NCBI GenBank assembly: GCA_016764015.1
Contig: JAESSR010000231.1
Location: forward strand, 1 to 24,089
DNA: 24,089 bases
Direction: 5' to 3'
Source of the DNA: Phycisphaerales bacterium
GTDB lineage: Bacteria > Planctomycetota > Phycisphaerae > Phycisphaerales > UBA1924
In this document: one piece after another, positions 8,233-16,300 of the stretch
Position numbering within the stretch: position 1 is the stretch's first letter
Layout: each line of letters begins with the position of its first letter
Notes under the pieces: generated by a model
Told to the model about the DNA's origin: nothing
The model's input: the letters and a program-made list of their open reading frames with translations, nothing else
The model's database searches: none
Translations under genes and position numbers: made by a program

Positions 8233-8607
8233 TCAGAGTGATGCGTCGTACGCCTCGGCATCCATACAGTTGCCCAGTGTCCCTTGATCTTCGATCCTGA
8301 TTTTAACAAGCCAGCCATCGCCGTAGGGATCGGCGTTCACCATCTCGGGGTTGTCTGCCAATGCGTCATTCACTTCGATGATCTCGCCACCAACAGGTGT
8401 GTAGATGTCGGAAGTTGTTTTTACAGATTCAACCTCGCCGATGGAATCACCAGCTTCGAGCACGGTGCCGTCGGGCAGCATTTCGACGAAGGTGACATCG
8501 GTGAGTTGATCGACCGCAAACGAGGTGAGCCCGATAGTCAGCATATCACCATCTACATGCATCCATTCGTGAGATTCTGAATATACGCGATCGGTTGGGG
8601 TCTTCAT
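8233..8607 (-). CDS. gcvH: Glycine cleavage system H protein
   Basis: This lipoyl carrier shuttles the aminomethyl group between the P, T and L proteins of the glycine cleavage complex. At 124 residues it has the normal length. The signature GEVESVKTTSDIYTPVGG contains the lipoylated lysine (Lys63), SHEWMHVDGD lies near the start, and NADPYGDGWLVKI is the usual C-terminal segment. ATG 8607 has AGGAG eight bases upstream. Unusually, gcvT, gcvP and lpd are not next to it; instead it heads a unit with an ABC ATPase and permease. H-like proteins can also serve lipoate transfer, and the family has stand-alone copies, so a role outside glycine cleavage cannot be excluded. Confidence 0.95.
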   Translation of the reverse strand: MKTPTDRVYSESHEWMHVDGDMLTIGLTSFAVDQLTDVTFVEMLPDGTVLEAGDSIGEVESVKTTSDIYTPVGGEIIEVNDALADNPEMVNADPYGDGWLVKIRIEDQGTLGNCMDAEAYDASL

Positions 8608-8722
8608 TTGGAATGCTCCTGAATATCTGCTTTTCTGCCTTATGTGTCCTGATTGACCAGCTTATCTGAGGCTCGATGGTAGGCACGATGGCAAGGGAGG
8701 CAACCCATCATGCACACGGGTT

Positions 8723-8749
8723 TTTATACCATACAAAATACACACATAA
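8723..8749 (-). promoter_or_regulatory. Candidate promoter of the gcvH-ABC unit
   Basis: On the minus strand, TATAAA at 8723-8728 is preceded by TGG, forming an extended -10. A weak -35-like TTATGT lies at 8744-8749 with a 15-base spacer. This would give a leader of about 110 bases before gcvH. I saw no glycine riboswitch core in that leader. Confidence 0.3.
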
Positions 8750-8769
8750 CGCCTACTCCCAAAGCACAT

Positions 8770-8798
8770 TCGACACCCATCAGAATCTCCTCTATCCT
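8770..8798 (+). promoter_or_regulatory. Candidate promoter giving a leaderless glycerate kinase mRNA
   Basis: TCGACA (8770-8775, five of six matches to TTGACA) is separated by exactly 17 bases from TATCCT (8793-8798). The ATG of the glycerate kinase follows eight bases later, so transcription would start at or next to the start codon. The sequence before the ATG is pyrimidine-rich with no Shine-Dalgarno site. Confidence 0.45.
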
Positions 8799-8806
8799 CC
8801 CTCTAA

Positions 8807-9982
8807 ATGCCAGATATCCGCTACCAACCCGATCTTGACCATGCAAGCCGAACGCTCCCGAGCGAGATTATCAATGCGGTGCTCCAGGCTGTCGATCCCC
8901 ATGCTGCAATGCACAGCCACTTCGATAAAGCAACTATCAATGCCCCAACCCACATCTTAGCGATGGGCAAAGCATCAATCCCCATGACCAACACAGCGAT
9001 CGAATGCCTCGGCGATCGCTTTGCACGAGCAACCGTGATCTCCACCCCAACGCTTGTCGCCCAATCTCAGTTCAAGAACAAGTTTGTCGAGCTACTCGCC
9101 GGCGATCACCCGTTGCCCTCACAGCGAAGCATAGATGCGACTGCACTGCTTATCGAGCATGCGAAATCCATCCCTGCTGACCACCAGGCACTTGTACTGA
9201 TCTCGGGCGGGGCTTCTGCCCTGCTGTGCTCACCACGCGACGGCGTCACCCTCGAAGAGATTATTGATACAACGGACACCCTGCTCCGATCTGGAGCCTC
9301 TATCCAAGAGATCAACGAAGCTCGCTCGAAACTTGATTCCCTCAAGGCGGGCGGGCTTGGACGCATGCTCTCGCATGTCATACGCACAGATGCCTATGTT
9401 CTTTCAGATGTCATTGGTGACGACCTTAACACCATCGCATCGGGGCCAACGAACATCCCCACGATCAACCATACCATCATCGCCAATAACCAGACCGCGC
9501 TCGATGCCCTCGTTGCGTGTTCAGCGATCAACCAAATCAACATGACCCACACCCAACGAGATGCGGTGGGATTTGCTACTGACGAAGCAGCCCGCATCAC
9601 AACCATCCTCAATGACTCCACCCAAGCCACCCCCACCGCGGTCTGCCTTGGGGGCGAACCGACCGTCGATACGGCTGGATCTACAGGCAATGGCGGCCCG
9701 ATGCTTGAACTTGCACTTTCTTGCGCCCTGAATCTTGCTGAGTCAGATTACCGCTGGACTGTCATAGCATTCGCCACCGATGGCATCGACGGGCCGACCG
9801 ATGCTGCGGGTGCAATCATCACCTCAGAGATGCTCAGAGACCCAACACTTCTCGCCAACGCACAAACCGCACTCGATGAGCACAACTCATTGCCCATCTG
9901 TGATACACTCGGTGCAACGATCCGCACCGGCCCCACAGGCACCAATGTCAATGACATTTCCATCGTGATCCGATGGGACTGA
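8807..9982 (+). CDS. Glycerate 2-kinase, class II (MOFRL family)
   Basis: This enzyme phosphorylates D-glycerate with ATP, normally to 2-phosphoglycerate, feeding glyoxylate, serine or tartrate breakdown into glycolysis. Visible features are ILAMGKASIPM (about 50-60, with the conserved lysine), the family hallmark AGDHPLPSQ (98-106), LISGGASALL (131-140), and the MOFRL-domain segment ATDGIDGPTDAAGAI near the C-terminus. At 391 residues it is slightly shorter than the usual 420-450. No Shine-Dalgarno precedes the ATG; a promoter at leaderless distance is proposed. It is divergent from gcvH and followed after 28 bases by a FAD oxidoreductase, which hints at a glycine/glyoxylate/glycerate theme. 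Names used for homologues include gckA, ttuD and garK-II; none is certain here. Confidence 0.9.
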   Translation: MPDIRYQPDLDHASRTLPSEIINAVLQAVDPHAAMHSHFDKATINAPTHILAMGKASIPMTNTAIECLGDRFARATVISTPTLVAQSQFKNKFVELLAGDHPLPSQRSIDATALLIEHAKSIPADHQALVLISGGASALLCSPRDGVTLEEIIDTTDTLLRSGASIQEINEARSKLDSLKAGGLGRMLSHVIRTDAYVLSDVIGDDLNTIASGPTNIPTINHTIIANNQTALDALVACSAINQINMTHTQRDAVGFATDEAARITTILNDSTQATPTAVCLGGEPTVDTAGSTGNGGPMLELALSCALNLAESDYRWTVIAFATDGIDGPTDAAGAIITSEMLRDPTLLANAQTALDEHNSLPICDTLGATIRTGPTGTNVNDISIVIRWD

Positions 9983-10010
9983 GCACGATTCATCTCGAAT
10001 AGGATTACCA

Positions 10011-11189
10011 ATGACCGTCTCACTTTGGCAACGCACACCATCTCACACAACCGCCCAGAAAACGCAACAGTGCGATGTCGCTATCATCGGCGCAGGCATC
10101 ACCGGGCTCTCGGCAGCGATCGAACTCGAAGCAAGAGGCATCTCCGCGATCATCCTTGAAGCAGGCTACGCCGGATCGAAAGCCTCAGGTAGAAACGCCG
10201 GGTATCTCATCAGAGGAGCAGCTGAGAACTATGCCCTCGCATCGAAACAACTCGGACGCGACACAGCCAAGTTCTTGTGGGACTGGACCCAGCAAAACCT
10301 CACTGGGCTCAAAGCACTTGGGATTGAATCCACCCCAGGGTACGCTCAGCGCCCGTCATGTATCGTCGCCCTGGGCGAACCAGAACACGCTGAGCTTGCT
10401 GAATCCTACAGCATGCTCCGTGAAGATGGATTCAAAGCAGAACTCATCGAGCCTAAAGACGCCCCGTCCGATCTGCTATGGAAATCAGGAAAACCAACGC
10501 TCGGACTCATGAACCCACACGACGCGGTCTGCTCACCGATCGAACTCGTCGGACTTCTGGGCACTGCACTCGCATCGACTCCGATTTACGAAAATGCCGA
10601 GGTCTTCCGCATCGAAGACGACGGCAACCGCATCGCCCTACGAACGCGCTCGGTCGATGTCATCGCGTCACGAGTCCTCATCTGCACCAACGCCTATGCA
10701 GATGAACTCATCCCTGTGCTCAATGGCATCATCACCCCGAACCGTGGACAGATGCTTGCGATCAAGCCTCATGATCCATCACACGCCAAACTCGAGTTTG
10801 CGTACTACCTCAATCATGGATCAGAATATGTCCGAGCTGCCCACAACGACCAAATTATCTTCGGCGGCGCCCGCACCTATCATGAAGTCAACGAATCGAC
10901 CTCAGCAGACGGCATCTCAGATGAAGTTCAATCCCACCTCGAATCATTCGTCAAGGAACTCCTCACTGATGCCTATGAAATCACCGCTCGGTGGTCGGGA
11001 ATCATGGGATTCTCGCCTGACGGGATGCCAATCATCGGACAAGTCCCTATCCACACCTTGAGCAACAACAATATCTGGTATTGCGGCGGGCTCACCGGGC
11101 ACGGCATGTCGATGGGATACCAAACCGCACGACACGCCATCGGGGTCATGCTATGGCGATCACACACACTTTGCCCTCGATCGGTTTGA
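10011..11189 (+). CDS. FAD-dependent amine/amino-acid oxidoreductase (DAO family)
   Basis: This 392-residue flavoenzyme belongs to the D-amino-acid oxidase (DAO) family. The N-terminal Rossmann signature VAIIGAGITGLSAAIELEA (residues 23-41) with the ribose-binding glutamate in AIILEAG binds FAD. SGRNAGYLIRGA resembles the SGRNGG motif of gamma-glutamylputrescine and related amine oxidases. The C-terminal IMGFSPDGMPIIG and GGLTGHGMSMG segments close the flavin site. Its substrate is probably a small amine or amino acid, oxidised by O2 or another acceptor to an imine that hydrolyses; glycine, sarcosine and gamma-glutamyl-amines are all possible. AGGA six bases before ATG 10011 is a good ribosome site. 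It follows the glycerate kinase by 28 bases and is likely co-transcribed with it. Confidence 0.85.
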   Translation: MTVSLWQRTPSHTTAQKTQQCDVAIIGAGITGLSAAIELEARGISAIILEAGYAGSKASGRNAGYLIRGAAENYALASKQLGRDTAKFLWDWTQQNLTGLKALGIESTPGYAQRPSCIVALGEPEHAELAESYSMLREDGFKAELIEPKDAPSDLLWKSGKPTLGLMNPHDAVCSPIELVGLLGTALASTPIYENAEVFRIEDDGNRIALRTRSVDVIASRVLICTNAYADELIPVLNGIITPNRGQMLAIKPHDPSHAKLEFAYYLNHGSEYVRAAHNDQIIFGGARTYHEVNESTSADGISDEVQSHLESFVKELLTDAYEITARWSGIMGFSPDGMPIIGQVPIHTLSNNNIWYCGGLTGHGMSMGYQTARHAIGVMLWRSHTLCPRSV

Positions 11190-11336
11190 AAACACATAAA
11201 TAGACCTGAAACCGCTCAATTCACACGCACAAACGCGCAAACAACTGGTTTATCCACACTTGCATCCTATTCTATATCACCACAGACCAGCATCGCCAAG
11301 TGGGCGTGCACCTGATGGTGGAGCAGAAGAAATTTT

Positions 11337-11561
11337 ATGGCTAAGCAAGACGATAAGTTTACAATGGAAGCGATTGTGGTAGAAGCACTCCCCAACGCGA
11401 TGTTCAAAGTCCGCCTTCCAAACGAGCAGCAATCCGAGATCCTCGGGTATGTCTCTGGCAAAATGCGCAAGCATTACATCCGTATTCTTCCAGGCGATAC
11501 AGTCACCGTTGAGATATCTCCCTACGACTTGACCCGCGCACGGATCACCTACCGCCGCTAA
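11337..11561 (+). CDS. infA: Translation initiation factor IF-1
   Basis: IF-1 is a small S1/OB-fold protein that binds the ribosomal A site of the 30S subunit during initiation. The 74-residue product has the usual length and opens with [14 protein letters not shown]. It carries [30 protein letters not shown] and the ending [10 protein letters not shown], all characteristic of the family. It is a monocistronic gene with a purine-rich GGAGCAGAAGAA stretch before the ATG and a strong terminator behind it. The 147 bases upstream (11190-11336) hold no promoter I can name with confidence. Unlike in many bacteria it is not beside rpmJ, secY or map. Confidence 0.97.
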   Translation: MAKQDDKFTMEAIVVEALPNAMFKVRLPNEQQSEILGYVSGKMRKHYIRILPGDTVTVEISPYDLTRARITYRR

Positions 11562-11586
11562 TCAATCTATAAATCGCTGACTACTG

Positions 11587-11616
11587 AGCCATCCAATCTG
11601 GGCGGCTTATTTTTTT
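11587..11616 (+). terminator. Rho-independent terminator after infA
   Basis: AGCCATCC (11587-11594) and GGGCGGCT (11600-11607) form an 8-bp stem with one mismatch and one G-T pair around a five-base loop. They are followed by TA and seven T residues (to 11616). It ends 10 bases before the convergent carbonic anhydrase stop. It has no T run on the other strand. Confidence 0.75.
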
Positions 11617-11625
11617 CGCGCTGAT

Positions 11626-12237
11626 TTAGGAATCCATTGGCTCTGGGCAATCGATAAACTCAACAACCCCGGTGCTGATGTCGTACACCGCGCCCACGAT
11701 CATCATCCCGTCATCTTTGGTGAGATCGATGAGCACCTGTGATTGTTCACGCAGTGACCTAACGGAGTTGCGAACATTCGCTTCGATCGTTTGATTCAAC
11801 ATCGCTTCAGGATCAGATTCAAGATTGACCGAAATACCAATATGCTCAACGATTGTCTTCATACCCGCTGACAGGTCCGCGGTCTCAGCTGTCAAGCCAG
11901 ACAAAAGTGTCTCCACAGTTGCCTGCACCGCCCCGCAGCATGTATGCCCCATCACGACCACCAGCCGGGGTCCAAACTTGATCGCAGCGAACTCCACACT
12001 CCCAAGCTCCAATGGCGTGACAATATTTCCCGCGATGCGGATCACGAACATATCACCCACACCCTGGTCAAACACTATTTCCGGTGGCACCCGCGAGTCC
12101 GAACACCCCAGTACGACCGCAAACGGTTCTTGGTTGTCCACCAGTTTGTGTGTGCGATGGAGCTCCGCGGATTTACCCGCGACAAACCGGCGATTGCCTA
12201 CTTTGAGTATTTCGAGTGCTTCAAGTGCTGGAATCAT
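11626..12237 (-). CDS. Beta-class carbonic anhydrase
   Basis: This zinc enzyme interconverts CO2 and bicarbonate in the cytoplasm. The ligand set is complete: CSDSRV (Cys45, with the Asp47-Arg49 dyad), then VMGHTCCGAV (His98, Cys101). VIRIAGNIVTP and LELGSVEFAA are typical of the family, and the 203-residue length is normal. The frame stays open to 12417, but ATG 12237 is chosen because homology begins at MIPALEALEILKVGNRRF and AGGGG lies about six bases upstream. The extra upstream residues do not resemble the family. It is divergent from the potassium channel gene, with a short palindrome between them. Confidence 0.95.
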   Translation of the reverse strand: MIPALEALEILKVGNRRFVAGKSAELHRTHKLVDNQEPFAVVLGCSDSRVPPEIVFDQGVGDMFVIRIAGNIVTPLELGSVEFAAIKFGPRLVVVMGHTCCGAVQATVETLLSGLTAETADLSAGMKTIVEHIGISVNLESDPEAMLNQTIEANVRNSVRSLREQSQVLIDLTKDDGMMIVGAVYDISTGVVEFIDCPEPMDS

Positions 12238-12295
12238 GTCTACCCCTATAAGTAAGAATGAATACTGACAATCATACGCAATCCTCTTGTCTCGG

Positions 12296-12307
12296 GCACA
12301 TCTGTGC
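12296..12307. repeat. Palindrome between carbonic anhydrase and channel genes
   Basis: GCACA-TC-TGTGC is a perfect dyad of two 5-base arms around TC. It lies in the 159-base intergenic stretch between two divergent genes, a usual place for an operator. No regulator is encoded nearby. Confidence 0.3.
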
Positions 12308-12396
12308 ACGCTTTGAGGCATCCAAACCGATAGAGAATAATATTGACAAGGATGTTCTCCATGAACCGCCTCCCAATTCGCTATGAGTAGAGGAAA

Positions 12397-13245
12397 ATGA
12401 TGACCGCATCCAAACATGAACCACGAACCCCAGAGGTATCCCCTTGGCGAGACCGGCTTTACGAAATCATCTTCGAGGCCGACACCAAAGCAGGCAAAGC
12501 ATTCGATGTCGGACTCATCATCGCCATTTTTCTCTCGGTCGCCATCGTTATTCTGAGTACGCTCAAATTTGCAAATGATGAGCCCTACAAAACCATGTTT
12601 CTCAGCCTCGAATGGCTCTTCACGATCGTATTCTCCGCTGAATACATATTGCGTCTGCTCATCGTCCGACGCCCGCTTCGTTATGCAACATCATTCTTTG
12701 GGATCATCGACCTGCTCTCGATCCTCCCCGCCTTTATTGGGATCATTGTGCCGGGCGGCGAACGCCTGCTCGTTGTTCGGACCCTAAGGCTTCTCCGCAT
12801 CTTCCGCGTGTTCAAGCTCGCCCGCTATCTCTCCGAAGCCAACGCGCTCAAAGAAGCGTTTTATATCAGCCGACATAAAATCGCGGTCTTTCTCACCACT
12901 GTATTGATCGTTGTCCTCATCGCGAGCGCATTGATGCATGTCGTCGAAAGCGAGGCCGGCAATACAGGCTTTGAATCCATGCCCAGCGCCATGTACTGGG
13001 CAGTCATCACCCTCACCACCGTAGGCTACGGCGACATCATCCCAATCACCGCGATTGGAAAAGCGACAACTGTGTTGCTGGTGCTCGTGGGATATTCGTT
13101 GATCATCATCCCCACCGGGATTCTCTCGGCAGAAATCTCCGGGCTTGGCAAATCATCTGTCACCACCCGCGCCTGCTCATCGTGCATGGCCCAAGGGCAC
13201 GATCCCGATGCCAAGTTCTGCAAAAAATGCGGCGAATCCCTCTGA
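12397..13245 (+). CDS. Voltage-gated potassium channel with C-terminal zinc ribbon
   Basis: This is a 282-residue integral membrane protein with six transmembrane segments (S1 about 36-55, S2 about 67-89, S3 about 100-118, S5 about 161-182, S6 about 222-246). The S4 voltage sensor TLRLLRIFRVFKLAR (129-143) has arginines every third residue. The pore loop ITLTTVGYGDIIP (204-216) contains the TVGYGD potassium selectivity filter. The full channel would be a tetramer. After S6, in place of an RCK/TrkA-N domain or cyclic-nucleotide domain, there is a short zinc ribbon: Cys260-x2-Cys263 and Cys275-x2-Cys278 in CSSC and CKKC. AGAGGA lies just before the tandem ATG codons. It is divergent from carbonic anhydrase and convergent with the PhnA-type gene. 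Confidence 0.92.
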   Translation: MMTASKHEPRTPEVSPWRDRLYEIIFEADTKAGKAFDVGLIIAIFLSVAIVILSTLKFANDEPYKTMFLSLEWLFTIVFSAEYILRLLIVRRPLRYATSFFGIIDLLSILPAFIGIIVPGGERLLVVRTLRLLRIFRVFKLARYLSEANALKEAFYISRHKIAVFLTTVLIVVLIASALMHVVESEAGNTGFESMPSAMYWAVITLTTVGYGDIIPITAIGKATTVLLVLVGYSLIIIPTGILSAEISGLGKSSVTTRACSSCMAQGHDPDAKFCKKCGESL

Positions 13246-13266
13246 CAAGTCAGTACGCCTCGCCGG

Positions 13267-13617
13267 TTATGCCTTCTTGACGAACTCTGATTTGAGCCCC
13301 ATCGAACCGATGCCAGGGATTTTACAATCAATATCATGATCGCCATCGACCAGCCGAATGTTTTTCACCTTCGTCCCGCCCTTGACGACCAGCGATGATC
13401 CTTTGACTTTGAGATCCTTGATCACAACCACCGCATCCCCATCTTGGAGCGCATTGCCGTTGGAATCTCGTACGGCATCGTCAGCCTCGCCAGATTCACT
13501 CGCCGAGCCATCAGCCGCCAATGACCACTCATGTGAGCACGATGGGCACACAAACATATCTCGATCCTGATAGGTGTAGTCATCCTCACACTTTGGACAC
13601 TTCGGCAAATCCGTCAT
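13267..13617 (-). CDS. PhnA/YjdM-family zinc-ribbon protein
   Basis: This 116-residue cytoplasmic protein matches the YjdM (formerly PhnA) family. An N-terminal zinc ribbon, CPKC and CPSC separated by 16 residues, is followed by a C-terminal SH3-like domain with [17 protein letters not shown] and [13 protein letters not shown]. The name came from a phosphonate locus in E. coli, but a direct role in phosphonate use was not upheld, and no C-P lyase gene is seen here. An acidic linker of about 20 residues between the domains is longer than in E. coli. It lies 54 bases behind the propeller/FGE-like gene on the same strand. Confidence 0.9.
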   Translation of the reverse strand: MTDLPKCPKCEDDYTYQDRDMFVCPSCSHEWSLAADGSASESGEADDAVRDSNGNALQDGDAVVVIKDLKVKGSSLVVKGGTKVKNIRLVDGDHDIDCKIPGIGSMGLKSEFVKKA

Positions 13618-13671
13618 TGAGTTCAGCCCTTCGATTGAGTTCGTTCGAGAGCATGGTACTCATGCAAAGGC

Positions 13672-16158
13672 TCAATATCGAAAAGGAAGATCCAACGAAG
13701 GGCGAAAGCCGACCATCCTGTGAGCCGAGGCAACTCTTTTTACGCGACGGGCCGATCTCGCTATTCTCGACGCATGATTGAAACTACCACCACGGACAAC
13801 GCGGTTTCCTGACACGCCGGGGCGTAAGCCAGTTCCCTTCTCAACTTGCACTTCATAGCTCATGAGATCATCTCGGCACAACTCCCTGACATTCCCGTGG
13901 ACATCGAACAAGCCGAACGAGTTGGGAGCGAACGACCCAACTGGTGACAACTCGTCTCCATACCCATCGTGCCAAGGCTCAGTGATTCCGAACGGGTGAT
14001 CGATCCAATCCTGTGGGCAATCCGAACTCCCAATATTCGCGTATCGGCTCAGATCGTTCTTACTGGCACCCATCGTCCACGCTGTTGTCGTACCCGATCG
14101 GCACATGAACTCCCATTGCGCCTCCGTCGGCAACATCAGATTTGTTGTCTGGCACCAAGCCATGACATCCTCCAGTGTGACACTCTCCACTGGTGCCAGT
14201 TCTACCCCCTTGAAATGCGACGGGGCACCTTCAACCCCTGCCTCGCCTGCGATTTTGGCCCACGCCTCTTGCGTGCACTCTGTCCGCGCGATCAAAAATG
14301 GATCGAGGGTGACCCAGTGTTGGAGTTCATCATCTCGCCGATCCGCCTCATCCGCTGGCGATCCCATCTGGAACTTGCCGCCCGGAACCATCACGAACTC
14401 AAGCCCGGTTTGATCATGCAACCAGATCGACATCCAATGCGAAACCCCGCCCGCGGCAAAGTGCTCCACGCCTTGGTAAGTAAATCCTGAGAATTCTCGT
14501 GCCCAGTGTGATCGAGCTGATTGGGCAAGATTCTCTATCGCCTGCTGATCCAGTGTTGCATATGTTGCCCGATCCTTCAAGACCTCCAATGAGATCGCCT
14601 GCGCCTGGATATCTTTGATCGCTGCATCCAAAGAGCGCCAAATCTTGTGCTCCTTTGGCTGATGACTCAGTTGAATGCAAACAAGCGAGTGCCCATCTTC
14701 ATCCGCGACCGTCTCAATAACAACCCGGATATCAATCGGTTCAAAGGTCGCGAACGCATCAATCAGGTTCATCTGTGCCTCAAACCGGTTCGGCCCAGTG
14801 CGTTCCACGGTGATCTTCGCAGGCTTAATACTGACATGCCCGTATTTCTTCCTCGCAAAGGTCGACATCAGCCCATCGTAATAGCCCGCAAGCAACTCCT
14901 TGACTCGCTCTGCCTCAGGTGTTGGCTCATCAACCCACATCACAAACGCATACGACCAAAAATCCTCACTCTTAGGATCCCGCCACCCGGGTGCGAATAG
15001 CAATGACTCTATCCCCGTCGGTAAATCCGGCGCAAACCCCGGCGGCAAATCAAAGGTCTCCTCCGCCCAGCCTTCGAGTGAAATCGGATCCGGTTCATTT
15101 GACACTGGCAGCTGAGGATTATTCTTTGTGAAGTTTACGAAGCGTTCCCCGTTGTAGTGATACACGCCGCCTGTCGTCCCAAACCACAGATTTCCGTTTC
15201 TATCCTCTCGAATGCTTGGAACGCCGCCAGCTCCGAGTCCTGGATTTCCTGAGAAATACTCGAATGATTCGCCGTTATACCGGTACGCACCGCCGCCTTC
15301 GTACGCTGCCCCGAACCACACACCCCCTTGGCGGTCTTCATGTATCGCGAAGTATCGACCCCAGCCTGAGTGCTTTGAGAACTCTTTGCTTCTGAGGTGT
15401 GTCGTAAAGGTCTTGCCATCAAAATGACTCACGCCTCCATTTGCAGTTCCAAACCAGTAATCGCCGCGGCTGTCCTGAAAAATCTTGCTGACATTGTCGC
15501 TGCTCAGCCCGTGGGTTTTCATCGTATAGACAACCATTGTCTTGCCGTCCCATCGCACGGCCCCCGCGCCGTCAGTTCCAAACCAAAGATCACCGCCTTG
15601 GTCTTCATAGATGCTAGAGACTTTCCGAGGTGTAAATAACCATTTTTGATCCACAGCGACGACTGGCATCTCAAAGCGTGTAAATATCTCGCCATCGTAC
15701 TGAAAAACCCCATCCATTGTGGCAATCCACATTCCCCCTCGGCTGTCAATCATGACACCCGACAGATGCCGATGATTCCCATGCTCGGACCAACCCTTCG
15801 TGACCGTGATCGGCTCATAGTTCGTCAGGGTTGTGAATGTTTCGCCATCATATTTTGTAAGCCCACCACTTGTTGCGATCCAAAGTATTCCCTCCTCGTC
15901 TTCAACAATGCCCCCAGTCATGTCACTGCCAAGACCATCCTCTTTGGTGAATGTGACGAACTCATCGCCGTCAAATCGGATGAGCCCTTCAAGTACGGTG
16001 CCGAACCAGAGATTCCCATTCCGATCTTCAAATGGCGCTCCGGGATATTGCGAAATCTGAATCGGCTCCCCATCTCCTGCGCCGTCGTCTTGAGCAGCCA
16101 CCAAGGATGGTGATATGGCAAGGAGAAAAAAAGTAATGTTGGCAAGTTGGCTCCGCAT
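13672..16158 (-). CDS. Secreted Reg_prop seven-bladed propeller fused to FGE-like (SUMF1) domain
   Basis: About 828 residues. ATG 16158 is chosen because MRSQLANITFFLLAISPSLVAA is a clean signal peptide; the frame extends upstream to 16245, and ATG 16192 also has a GGCGG site. Seven repeats of the type EDRNGNLWFGT...YNGERF fill roughly residues 40-355 and make a full two-component-regulator-type propeller. An unrecognised domain follows (about 360-580; for example FAPGWRDPKSEDFWSYAF), then an FGE-sulfatase/SUMF1-type domain from about 585: EFVMVPGGKFQMGS, PTEAQWEFMCRSG, GLFDVHGNVRELCRD, VVRGGSFN, MVGFRPS. The cysteine pair of true formylglycine-generating enzymes is absent before GFRPS, so sulfatase activation is unlikely. 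The protein is probably periplasmic or surface-bound, for sensing or binding. No histidine kinase domain is present. Confidence 0.85.
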   Translation of the reverse strand: MRSQLANITFFLLAISPSLVAAQDDGAGDGEPIQISQYPGAPFEDRNGNLWFGTVLEGLIRFDGDEFVTFTKEDGLGSDMTGGIVEDEEGILWIATSGGLTKYDGETFTTLTNYEPITVTKGWSEHGNHRHLSGVMIDSRGGMWIATMDGVFQYDGEIFTRFEMPVVAVDQKWLFTPRKVSSIYEDQGGDLWFGTDGAGAVRWDGKTMVVYTMKTHGLSSDNVSKIFQDSRGDYWFGTANGGVSHFDGKTFTTHLRSKEFSKHSGWGRYFAIHEDRQGGVWFGAAYEGGGAYRYNGESFEYFSGNPGLGAGGVPSIREDRNGNLWFGTTGGVYHYNGERFVNFTKNNPQLPVSNEPDPISLEGWAEETFDLPPGFAPDLPTGIESLLFAPGWRDPKSEDFWSYAFVMWVDEPTPEAERVKELLAGYYDGLMSTFARKKYGHVSIKPAKITVERTGPNRFEAQMNLIDAFATFEPIDIRVVIETVADEDGHSLVCIQLSHQPKEHKIWRSLDAAIKDIQAQAISLEVLKDRATYATLDQQAIENLAQSARSHWAREFSGFTYQGVEHFAAGGVSHWMSIWLHDQTGLEFVMVPGGKFQMGSPADEADRRDDELQHWVTLDPFLIARTECTQEAWAKIAGEAGVEGAPSHFKGVELAPVESVTLEDVMAWCQTTNLMLPTEAQWEFMCRSGTTTAWTMGASKNDLSRYANIGSSDCPQDWIDHPFGITEPWHDGYGDELSPVGSFAPNSFGLFDVHGNVRELCRDDLMSYEVQVEKGTGLRPGVSGNRVVRGGSFNHASRIARSARRVKRVASAHRMVGFRPSLDLPFRY

Positions 16159-16300
16159 GATACTGCAACCTCTCGAGAGCGTTTGATTCATAGATACCGC
16201 CACCAGAACAGCGGCACACTGTTGGTACATTGAAATCCACACCAAGTTGCACGAATCAACTTATCGATTAAAAAACAATCATCCGAACTGGCATTCGCTT

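Noticed and set aside
8608..8722. Glycine riboswitch upstream of gcvH
   Set aside because: I looked for the paired aptamer core in the minus-strand leader and saw no matching conserved segments or tandem architecture.
12238..12417. N-terminal extension of carbonic anhydrase to 12417
   Set aside because: Homology and the AGGGG ribosome site both place the start at 12237; the extra residues overlap the channel gene start.
13672..14415. Active formylglycine-generating enzyme
   Set aside because: The fold motifs are present but the paired cysteines expected before the GFRP ending are missing, and no sulfatase gene is nearby.
15646..16113. 155-codon plus-strand frame opposite the propeller repeats
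   Set aside because: The opposite strand encodes seven regular Reg_prop blades; this frame is a shadow of the repeats.
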